A DNA stretch of 15,027 nt from JBHIBD01 sp046758865 (GTDB lineage Bacteria; Planctomycetota; Brocadiia; Brocadiales; Bathyanammoxibiaceae): NCBI GenBank assembly GCA_046758865.1, contig JBHIBD010000053.1, positions 1-15,027 on the forward strand. Direction: 5' to 3'. Below the pieces are notes generated by a model. It made no database searches and was not told where the DNA came from. It saw only the letters and a list, made by a program, of their open reading frames with translations. Made by a program: the position numbers and the translations under genes. Below, in pieces: positions 1-5,793 of this stretch. The first letter of the stretch is position 1, and each line of letters starts with the position of its first letter.

Positions 1-594
1 AACTGCGGTACGTCTTAGGTTGACATTCTCCAAATTGGCACCTTCCAGGTTGGCATATCTCAGGTCAGCGTCATCCAGGTCAACATGTCTCAAGTCAACG
101 CCGCTCAGGTTGGCATATACGAGTTTGGCACCCTCCAGGTTGGTCTCTTCCGGGTTGGCGCCCACCAGGTTGGCATATCTCAGGTCAGCGTCCTCCAGGT
201 CGGCATGTCTCAGGTCAACACCGCTCAGGTTGGCATAGGTCAGGACGGCACCCTCCATGTCAGTATATCTCAGGTCGGCACCCTCCAGGTTGGCGTCGTT
301 CAGAGTGGCATCGTTCAGGTTGGCATCCACTAGGTTGGCACCTTCCAGGTTGGCACCTGTCAGGTCAGCACCGCCTAGGTTGGAACTCCTCAGGTCAGCA
401 TAGCTCAGGTTGACACCGGTAAGGTCACATCCCGGGCATAGCCTCGTACGTAGCAGCCTGTCCTTATTCTCCTCTATTGAGGCTGCATGGGCTGAAAATG
501 CCTGTGGTTCCAATGAGCACCAATTATTTGCAAGAACGAATCCAATAGAAATGATAAAGGCAGTGACTAATAACGGTTTTTTGATATAGTTCAT
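1..594 (-). CDS. Pentapeptide-repeat protein with N-terminal signal or anchor (3' end outside window)
   Basis: The minus strand from 594 to the left edge is open for 198 codons without a stop. Translation gives a short basic N-terminus (MNYIKKPLL), a hydrophobic stretch (residues about 9-25) and AFSAHA, which fits a signal peptide or membrane anchor. Next comes a CPGC motif (about residues 55-58), then roughly 28 consecutive A(D/N)LxX pentapeptides (for example LTGANLEGANLVDANL). Such repeats fold as a right-handed quadrilateral beta helix; the biochemical role here is unknown. The CxxC just before the first repeat is a recurrent arrangement in pentapeptide proteins. I chose the ATG at 594 because GGGGA lies 9 bases upstream; an in-frame ATG at 603 has no usable spacing. 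One coil has Pro where the central Leu is expected (ANPEE). The protein continues beyond the window, so total length is unknown. Confidence 0.85.
   Translation of the reverse strand, partial: MNYIKKPLLVTAFIISIGFVLANNWCSLEPQAFSAHAASIEENKDRLLRTRLCPGCDLTGVNLSYADLRSSNLGGADLTGANLEGANLVDANLNDATLNDANLEGADLRYTDMEGAVLTYANLSGVDLRHADLEDADLRYANLVGANPEETNLEGAKLVYANLSGVDLRHVDLDDADLRYANLEGANLENVNLRRTAV
46..237 (-). repeat. 120-bp higher-order repeat inside the pentapeptide gene
   Basis: The block at about 46-118 recurs at 166-237 with an exact 120-bp offset and only a few substitutions (for example tcatccaggt versus tcctccaggt). It encodes DLRHxDLxDADLRYANL twice. The period equals 40 residues, or eight pentapeptides, which is two full turns of the beta helix. 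The match is much closer than between other repeats in the gene, which suggests a recent in-frame segmental duplication. Confidence 0.75.
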
Positions 595-744
595 TTCCAA
601 CATTCCCCATTTCTTTTTGTTCAATTATTTAAGATGAAACGCCTTCAAAAGTCACTTTAGTAGTTGGCTATAGCTAAGCTTTCTGAGGAGTCCCAGTTAG
701 CACGGAAGTCAGAGATCTCACCGTCATCGATTTTTACTCCCAGG
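595..744 (-). other. Intergenic gap between transporter and pentapeptide genes
   Basis: This 150-base gap separates two minus-strand genes. It contains the end of a coding-like reading frame (see 657-773) and an AT-rich part immediately before the pentapeptide start, including the GGGGA ribosome-binding site at about 604-608. I see no convincing intrinsic terminator and no clear -35/-10 pair. Confidence 0.4.
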
Positions 745-773
745 TCAATAACTGTAGAATTTTGCAAATGCAA
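657..773 (-). other. Coding-like 38-codon frame overlapping the transporter 3' end (possible gene remnant)
   Basis: In the +1 frame relative to the transporter, an open frame runs from a TTG at 773 (directly after two TAA codons) to a TAA at 657-659. It passes straight over the transporter stop. Its second half reads VKIDDGEISDFRANWDSS followed by ESLAIANY, which looks more like natural protein than a random frame. There is no ATG and no ribosome-binding site. It could be the tail of a decayed gene, a frameshifted extension, or chance. I do not recognise the family. Confidence 0.2.
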
Positions 774-2313
774 TTATTAAGCCAGAGCCGATGGTGACAA
801 TCGCAAAGGTCAATGGCATGCCAACCTTCATCCAGTATCCAAATGTAATTGGATGTTTAGTTTTTTTGCTTAAAAACATTACAATTATGTTTGTTGTTGC
901 CCCAATTGGTGTAGCATTACCCCCAAAAGTAACACCCATAGCCAATGCCCACCACAGAGGCGTAATGTTTACACCCGCATCCTTAAGATGTAGAAAAACC
1001 GGTATTAATGCCAGAGTAAGTACACTATTTTCTACAACCATAGACATTAAAGCAGCGAACCACGCTATAACTAACACTGCTATTATCATATTTGCCTGTG
1101 TGAATATTACAACCTGCGAGGCGGCAAAATGAAGGACTCCCGCCTTTTCAAGCCCCCCCACACAAACAAAAAGACTGGCATAAAATAGTATTACACTCCA
1201 CTCTATATGCGCCAGAAGTCTCTCTATGTCCGGTTGCACCAGAACAAGGGCCAAAGATGCCCCAATCAAGGTTATAAAAGAGGGGTCGAGATGGAGTATG
1301 CTCTCGAGTATAAACAGTATAATTACTACTCCTAAACAGGACAAAAGAATAATTATTTCCTTTGTGTTTATGCTCTGCGCATGAACCTTTATCTTTGGAA
1401 GCTTTGCCAGCGCCGTATGCCTACCTTTATATCTAAGCTCTTTCCAGAAGATAGCAATAACGATAGCGTACGATACAGCAGCAGATATAAAGGCAATGGG
1501 TGCCATGTGTATAAAGAAGTTGTTGAATGTTATGTGGGCCGCGGAACCTATCATGATATTGGGCGGGTCACCTACCAGGCTGGCTGTACCCCCGACGGTT
1601 GCCAGCATGGCCTCTACCATAATAAAGGGGACAGGATTAAGCTTTAGGATATCGGCCGCCTTTATAGTGACTGGAGCAACCACCAACACCATAGTCACGT
1701 TATTAACCACCATAGATAACAGCGCTGTGACTGTTCCAAGAACTATCAATAAGAGCTTGGGATTTCGTCCACACTTTGTTGCCAAGAAAAAGGCTAAAAT
1801 CTGGAAGAATCCCGAATGTTCTAATAAGCCCGTAACAATCATCATCCCCAGTATGAGTCCCAATGTTGCCAGGTCTATGGCTCCAAAGGCCTCTTGTGGG
1901 TGGTAAAATCCCATGTAATGGCCAACAAGAGTCATCAAGACTGCACCCGCCATGCCGACGATGGCTATCTCTACACGGTTAGCTATTATCGTTGCGATTA
2001 CGGCAATGAAGATACCTAAAGAGGTAAACAGCGCCTTTTTGTCATAGGCCTCCCCGTGTTCCACCCTGTGCCTGAAGATGGACCCTTTTAACTTACCGGG
2101 TCTCGGGGTAATCGTTAGGCTGTCCAATACGCCTTCTTCCTCTAAAATCTCTTCAGGTATTTGAAGGTCCTCTTTAGGCGGTTCTTGGACAAGTGTCCTG
2201 TTCTTCGGCTGGGAGGAAGAAACGCTCCGGTCATTGCTTATCCCATATCCCGAAAGAGTCCCCCATCCCCAAAAAAGCAGGCACACAATTAACGGCAGGA
2301 GCCACCTTTGCAC
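745..2313 (-). CDS. ArsB/NhaD-type ion transporter (SLC13-like superfamily) with N-terminal extension
   Basis: This 522-residue polytopic inner-membrane protein belongs to the ArsB/NhaD/P-protein group. Two inverted halves are visible. The first has a VVNNVTMVLVVAP helix (about 202-214) and the re-entrant signature GDPPNIMIG (248-256). The second has MVVENSVLTLALIPV (425-439) and GGNATPIGATTNIIV (464-478). Such proteins exchange Na+ for H+ or export oxyanions such as arsenite; the substrate cannot be told from sequence. The first ~92 residues are extra: a hydrophobic segment (3-20), then a polar, acidic and Pro-rich linker (about 25-90) before the usual first helix. The start is GTG at 2313 with AAGGGA about 9 bases upstream. 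The gene appears to stand alone or to lead into the downstream pentapeptide gene. No arsR, arsC or other arsenic gene lies nearby, so a Na+/H+ antiporter role is slightly favoured. Confidence 0.85.
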   Translation of the reverse strand: MQRWLLPLIVCLLFWGWGTLSGYGISNDRSVSSSQPKNRTLVQEPPKEDLQIPEEILEEEGVLDSLTITPRPGKLKGSIFRHRVEHGEAYDKKALFTSLGIFIAVIATIIANRVEIAIVGMAGAVLMTLVGHYMGFYHPQEAFGAIDLATLGLILGMMIVTGLLEHSGFFQILAFFLATKCGRNPKLLLIVLGTVTALLSMVVNNVTMVLVVAPVTIKAADILKLNPVPFIMVEAMLATVGGTASLVGDPPNIMIGSAAHITFNNFFIHMAPIAFISAAVSYAIVIAIFWKELRYKGRHTALAKLPKIKVHAQSINTKEIIILLSCLGVVIILFILESILHLDPSFITLIGASLALVLVQPDIERLLAHIEWSVILFYASLFVCVGGLEKAGVLHFAASQVVIFTQANMIIAVLVIAWFAALMSMVVENSVLTLALIPVFLHLKDAGVNITPLWWALAMGVTFGGNATPIGATTNIIVMFLSKKTKHPITFGYWMKVGMPLTFAIVTIGSGLIIAFAKFYSY

Positions 2314-2371
2314 CTAAACTGTTCCCTTAGATTAAAAACCACTATGAAGAAAAACAAAGTTTAATACATGC

Positions 2372-2384
2372 GTGAAATTTTCAC
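2372..2384. promoter_or_regulatory. Small palindrome upstream of the transporter (candidate operator)
   Basis: GTGAAA-T-TTTCAC is a perfect 6-bp inverted repeat around one central base, about 60-70 bases upstream of the transporter start. Its size and position suit an operator, but no regulator gene is adjacent. It may be chance in AT-rich DNA. Confidence 0.25.
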
Positions 2385-2403
2385 AAGGTCATTTTGTCCG
2401 CGC

Positions 2404-2422
2404 ATCTTCAAGGTATGAAGAT
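2404..2422. promoter_or_regulatory. 19-bp inverted repeat (candidate operator)
   Basis: ATCTTCA-AGGTA-TGAAGAT has two perfect 7-bp arms around a 5-bp spacer, about 95 bases upstream of the transporter GTG. The geometry resembles a dimeric repressor site. It is too short and AT-rich to be a terminator. The regulator is unknown. Confidence 0.3.
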
Positions 2423-2465
2423 TAAACCGATATAAGTTTTTTTGATTTATCAACTCTTTGTGCTA

Positions 2466-2580
2466 TGAGACCTCTGCAAAAAGTCTGAATTTTGCAGAAA
2501 AATAATCCCCCTTTCGCAAAGGAGGAAGTGGCAAGTCCATTTCGTGGGGAACCTCAAAAGACACTTTTGCAGAGGTCTCA
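2466..2580. mobile_element. 115-bp MITE-like non-autonomous element
   Basis: The ends are perfect 16-bp inverted repeats, TGAGACCTCTGCAAAA (2466-2481) and its complement (2565-2580). The left end also folds on itself: TCTGCAAAA (2473-2481) pairs with TTTTGCAGA (2490-2498). The centre holds an imperfect hairpin, CCCCCTTT-CGC-AAAGGAGG (2507-2525). There is no open reading frame of note. Termini of the GAGACC...TGCAAAA type recall IS5-like insertion-sequence ends, so mobilisation in trans by such a transposase is plausible but inferred. No clear target-site duplication is visible in the flanks, which suggests an old insertion or a staggered cut I cannot identify. Confidence 0.65.
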
Positions 2581-2637
2581 ACATAATTTTAAAGGGTTTT
2601 CTAGGGTTTTCCTCTTCTCCAAACCACAGCTTCTGTA

Positions 2638-2666
2638 TTGACAGTGTATGCAGTTAGATACATAAT
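2638..2666 (+). promoter_or_regulatory. Sigma70-type promoter for ridA
   Basis: TTGACA (2638-2643) and CATAAT (2661-2666) are separated by exactly 17 bases: a perfect -35 box, a 5/6 -10 box and optimal spacing. Transcription would start near 2672, giving a leader of about 40 bases before the ridA ATG. It lies just downstream of the MITE-like element, which therefore does not separate promoter from gene. Confidence 0.7.
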
Positions 2667-2698
2667 CACCCTTATAAATCTAAAAAGCACTTTATTCT

Positions 2699-2706
2699 AG
2701 GAGGGG
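2699..2706 (+). promoter_or_regulatory. Strong ribosome-binding site of ridA
   Basis: AGGAGGGG ends five bases before the ATG at 2712 and is nearly a perfect anti-16S complement. Together with the promoter it indicates a well expressed gene and fixes the start. Confidence 0.8.
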
Positions 2707-2711
2707 ACAAA

Positions 2712-3125
2712 ATGGCAGTTCAACGGATAAACTGTAACAAGAGGATAACTTACCACGTTGGTCTAATGTCTGATGCCTCGCTCATTCCGGCCGAAGACAT
2801 ACAGAAGGGTGCGTTTCTGTTCTGTGGCGGTGCCATCCCTAGGAACCCGGAGAAGAATTGGGAGATTCCCCTGGACTTCGAAGAGCAGTGTCACGTGACC
2901 TTCAAAAACATGAAGGGTGTGCTGGAGGCAGCCGGAACTTCAGTTGATAACCTGGTAAGGGTGATTGTCTATCTGACTGACATGAGGAACTGGGAGACCA
3001 TGAACAAGGTCTATGTACAATACATCAAGTCGGCACCTGCCAGGGCCTGCATCGGCATAGACGCCCTTAATAACAAGTACCAGATTGAGGTCATAGCCGA
3101 CGCCTTTGTGCCAGCCAAGAAGTAA
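2712..3125 (+). CDS. ridA: RidA family reactive-intermediate deaminase (YjgF/YER057c/UK114)
   Basis: The 137-residue product matches the RidA fold along its length. RidA trimers hydrolyse enamine/imine intermediates released by PLP enzymes, giving ketoacids plus ammonia and so protecting PLP enzymes from 2-aminoacrylate damage. Visible signatures are FCGGAIPRNP (38-46), the EEQCHVTFKNMKGVLEAAG helix (57-75), VRVIVYLTDM (82-91), and PARACIG with Arg111, the residue that binds the substrate carboxylate in active members, followed by IEVIADAF with Glu126. An N-terminal stretch of about 20 residues is longer than in short members. Promoter and ribosome-binding site are both strong. The radical SAM gene follows after about 96 bases on the same strand and may be cotranscribed. 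Family assignment is secure; which RidA subfamily, and whether deaminase activity is retained, is not tested. Confidence 0.9.
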   Translation: MAVQRINCNKRITYHVGLMSDASLIPAEDIQKGAFLFCGGAIPRNPEKNWEIPLDFEEQCHVTFKNMKGVLEAAGTSVDNLVRVIVYLTDMRNWETMNKVYVQYIKSAPARACIGIDALNNKYQIEVIADAFVPAKK

Positions 3126-3173
3126 GTAATATGGCGCACTCCATACAGGTTTGACGAAAGATGAGCTCCGGTG

Positions 3174-3215
3174 GGGTGCGTCTTGACACACCCTACTACT
3201 TTTGTGTAAGGTGTG
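3174..3215 (+). promoter_or_regulatory. Two mutually exclusive short hairpins before the radical SAM gene
   Basis: Hairpin A pairs GGGTG (3174-3178) with CACCC (3189-3193). Hairpin B pairs CACACC (3187-3192) with GGTGTG (3210-3215). The two share bases 3189-3192 and so exclude each other. Hairpin B would cover the AAGG at 3208-3211 that serves as the likely ribosome-binding site. Stems are only 5-6 bp, so this is a weak call. Confidence 0.25.
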
Positions 3216-3221
3216 GCTGTA

Positions 3222-4244
3222 ATGTCTTTAAGGAGTCTTGGGACACGGTGGAGGGCCTTGAGCACGAGGAGGATATACAACCTCCTCATGGGGAAGCTCC
3301 AGCACCAACTGGGGCTCTATAGGCTCCATTCCTATCCGGCAAAGATTACCATAGAATCGGGCAATATATGCAACCTGCGCTGCCCCCTCTGCCCAACGGG
3401 CCAGAACGACCCCTCAGCCAAGAAGGGCTTAATGCCCTTTGAGACCTATAAGAAGGTGGTGGATGAACTGGGTGAGGAACTGTACCTGATGAGGCTCTAT
3501 AACTGGGGCGAGCCCTTGCTGAATCCCGAGCTTGTGCCCATGATAAAGTATGCGGTCTCCAAAGGCATAATTGTCAAGATAAGTACCAATCTCGACATAA
3601 AGATGGATGTTGACCAGGTGAAGGCACTTTTGTGCTCTGGAGTCCACAAGATTTACGTCTCTTGTAATGGTACCTCGGAGAAAACGTATCAGAAATATCA
3701 CAAAGAAGGTGATTTTAATAGGGTAATGGATAACCTGAGACTGCTGGCGACCAAACGTTCCGAACTAAACTCTTCCACAGATATTGTCTGGCTGTTTCAT
3801 GTCTTCAGGCATAATGAACATGAGATAGAGGAGGCTAAGGAGTTGGCAAGGGAGCTTGGTGTAACATTAGAGATAAATAAAATGAGGCCAGACATGGGTA
3901 AAGAGATATTTGAGACGGCGGAGGAGGCCATCAAGAGGGATGGTGGATGGCTTCCTAAAGACCCGCAGTATAATATCTTTGACATGGAGAAGAAGAGACC
4001 AAAGATGCGTTTTTCTTGCGACCAGCTTTGGACTGAGACGGTTATTAACTGGGACGGTTCCGTGCTGCCCTGCTGTGCTGTATATAGTGAGAAATATGCC
4101 TTTGGAAACATATTGGAAAGACCTTTTAGTGAGATATGGAATGGAGAGTCTTACCAGGCCGCCCGCAAGGAGGTCTTGTCTAAGGAAAACGGAACCTGGA
4201 CCATCTGCCGGGTGTGTAAGAAGACAGGGTTTCTCCATGGCTAG
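3222..4244 (+). CDS. Radical SAM protein with C-terminal SPASM/Twitch-type domain
   Basis: This is a 340-residue radical SAM enzyme. CNLRCPLC (Cys50, Cys54, Cys57) is the CX3CX2C site for the SAM-binding [4Fe-4S] cluster. It is followed by the usual barrel features, including LYNWGEPLLNPEL, the GGE-like SAM contact. The C-terminus carries an auxiliary-cluster region: a Cys in RFSCDQLW (266), a CC pair in SVLPCCAVY (284-285) and CRVC (329-332), with FGNILERPFSEIWNG between, as in SPASM/Twitch proteins that modify peptides or small molecules. No precursor peptide gene is evident beside it, so the substrate is unknown. I prefer the ATG at 3222, with AAGG about 10 bases upstream, over an in-frame GTG at 3213 that lies almost on top of that AAGG. 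The 3' end overlaps the convergent kinase gene by 65 bp. Confidence 0.85.
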   Translation: MSLRSLGTRWRALSTRRIYNLLMGKLQHQLGLYRLHSYPAKITIESGNICNLRCPLCPTGQNDPSAKKGLMPFETYKKVVDELGEELYLMRLYNWGEPLLNPELVPMIKYAVSKGIIVKISTNLDIKMDVDQVKALLCSGVHKIYVSCNGTSEKTYQKYHKEGDFNRVMDNLRLLATKRSELNSSTDIVWLFHVFRHNEHEIEEAKELARELGVTLEINKMRPDMGKEIFETAEEAIKRDGGWLPKDPQYNIFDMEKKRPKMRFSCDQLWTETVINWDGSVLPCCAVYSEKYAFGNILERPFSEIWNGESYQAARKEVLSKENGTWTICRVCKKTGFLHG

Positions 4245-5781
4245 GTGTGTTTGAGGAGTGCAGATTGTACAGCCTTCTCAGCATTTCCACGTCCTTTTCC
4301 CCTACTAAATCCCCAAGAAATGCCTCAAGTTTGTTCAAGTCCGAATCCCTGTCCTGCAGTCTGGTGCCGTTTATTGCCAGGTTCATGGTGAATTTAAAAG
4401 GCCTTGCAAGGTATAGCCTTATCCTCCCCGAAGGTAGTTCTCGGACACCGATATCCCCGACAGAGATGGGTGCGGATAAGGTGCCATGGTTGTGAAGCCG
4501 AGACAGGAGCCTGGCAGCGTGCCACAGAAGCGCCTGTCTCCTCTCAGAGGACGGTGGAGATTCCCCAACGGCAGTGCGCAACTCCCCAAGTCCAGGGATG
4601 AATTTTACGATAAGGTAGCCCTGATAGGAGGCCCCTTCGCCGACCTCCACAGCACCTACTACAGGGCTTACGGGAATGTTGGCCTTTATGAGGGCATTAG
4701 CGGCCTGCCAGGCCTCCATTGCTGGCCCTGTGCCCACGAACTGTGAATGGGAGGAGAGAAATTTATAAATATCTACTTCCATCTCCACACCTTTTGTACA
4801 TATTTCTCTGCGTGCCTTATAGAGCTTGAATGGTCCTAGGGCTTCCATTGCATCTCCTTCATCCAGGTCTTTTGTCAGGTGTATTAGTTCTTGCACATTG
4901 TGGCCCTCTAGGAAGTAGGCCCTGAGGGAACCGTTTGTGTAGAGCTTGTAACCTCTATCCCCTCGCACAGAGGCCTTGTGTATTCTCAGGGCATCTTTTC
5001 GCAGTATCCAATGGGTATGCCTATCCAACTCCTTCATCCAGAAGGCGAACGATGTCTTCTCCATATCTTTACCCAGTGAATATGCCCTTAGAAACCGCAG
5101 TTTGTCCGTAATGCCAAAGTTTGTCCCAATACGGTTGAGTTTGGCAAGGGTCCAGTTCCTCATATCCTCTGAGATATAGTCATGGATGTAGGTCCTTTCA
5201 AAATCAATTATGTATATCGCCGGTTCCGGGTCATGAGGGTCTTTGAGAAGGAAGTTGTTTAGGGAAAAGTCTGTCTGAAAGATGCCGCCTTCGTGGCTTT
5301 TCCTGGCGAGTCTGCCCAGGGCCTCGATTACCCTCGACCTCTGATGCTGTGGAATATCTTCCCTGTTCAGATAATCACTCAGGTTCACAGCACCGTCCAT
5401 TTTCTTTAGCAATATATAGCACTCCTCTATCAGGCCCATACGCCTTTTTTCCCCTGCTGCCAAGGGTGCGATTGCAGGCACTCTTCTTTCAAGGGCGGTT
5501 AGTCCTATCATAAGTTCTCTCAAGGCCTTAGACCTAAGAAAAAGATGCTTTAGTTTGAGAGACAAACCGGTCAAGCGGAAGGCCTTTAGATATATCTCTT
5601 CCCCGCTGGTCGTTGTGCCCAGAGAGGCGAAGACTTTGCGTCGCCCTTTCTTGTGGATGGTGACAGTCTCCTCTCTGAGGGGATCGGCAAAATCCATTAG
5701 CCAATCTCCAAGGGCCTGCTCCTCACCCTCTGGGATGTACCAGGTTATACTACCTGTGTTCTTTCGGAGGATTTTCTGCAC
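4180..5781 (-). CDS. Kdo-kinase/WaaP-like LPS kinase with a second, degenerate kinase-like lobe
   Basis: The 533-residue cytoplasmic protein has two kinase-like halves. The first (about 40-270) shows a lysine strand EEIYLKAFRL (Lys66), the catalytic loop QTDFSLNNFLL (Asp171, Asn176 at the usual D-x4-N spacing) and the metal-binding IIDFE (Asp193), as in the KdkA/WaaP/RIO-like LPS kinases that phosphorylate Kdo or core heptose. The second half (about 275-510) repeats the plan (FKLYKARRE, then RLHNHGTL and DRDSDLNKLEAFL, the latter typical of WaaP-like tails). Its loop reads SAPISVGDIGV, and LYLARPF replaces the DF motif, so catalytic Asps are missing. The start is GTG at 5781, twelve bases after the permease stop and without a good ribosome-binding site, which suggests translational coupling. 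It is transcribed with the LptF-like gene, in keeping with an LPS role. Exact substrate is unknown. Confidence 0.7.
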   Translation of the reverse strand: MQKILRKNTGSITWYIPEGEEQALGDWLMDFADPLREETVTIHKKGRRKVFASLGTTTSGEEIYLKAFRLTGLSLKLKHLFLRSKALRELMIGLTALERRVPAIAPLAAGEKRRMGLIEECYILLKKMDGAVNLSDYLNREDIPQHQRSRVIEALGRLARKSHEGGIFQTDFSLNNFLLKDPHDPEPAIYIIDFERTYIHDYISEDMRNWTLAKLNRIGTNFGITDKLRFLRAYSLGKDMEKTSFAFWMKELDRHTHWILRKDALRIHKASVRGDRGYKLYTNGSLRAYFLEGHNVQELIHLTKDLDEGDAMEALGPFKLYKARREICTKGVEMEVDIYKFLSSHSQFVGTGPAMEAWQAANALIKANIPVSPVVGAVEVGEGASYQGYLIVKFIPGLGELRTAVGESPPSSERRQALLWHAARLLSRLHNHGTLSAPISVGDIGVRELPSGRIRLYLARPFKFTMNLAINGTRLQDRDSDLNKLEAFLGDLVGEKDVEMLRRLYNLHSSNTPSHGETLSSYTPGRWSRFRFP

Positions 5782-5793
5782 AGCGGATGGGTT

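Noticed and set aside
20..333. Open frames on the plus strand over the pentapeptide gene
   Set aside because: They are antisense shadows of repeat codons (Leu/Val/Gly-biased reading of the complement) with no ribosome-binding sites.
40..430. Regular short repeats with caggt-nggca units resembling a CRISPR or tandem-repeat array
   Set aside because: The period is 15 bases with degenerate third positions, and the minus strand translates into continuous A(D/N)LxX pentapeptides; it is coding repeat, not CRISPR.
791..1906. Several long plus-strand frames opposite the transporter
   Set aside because: They are antisense to a clearly conserved membrane protein and match no recognisable family.
745..2313. 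Calling the transporter an arsenite pump (arsB)
   Set aside because: The motifs fit the whole ArsB/NhaD group and no other arsenic-resistance gene is nearby, so no substrate-specific symbol is given.
2507..2525. Central hairpin of the MITE-like element as an intrinsic terminator
   Set aside because: The stem has a mismatch and no T-run follows on either strand; it fits as an internal part of the element.
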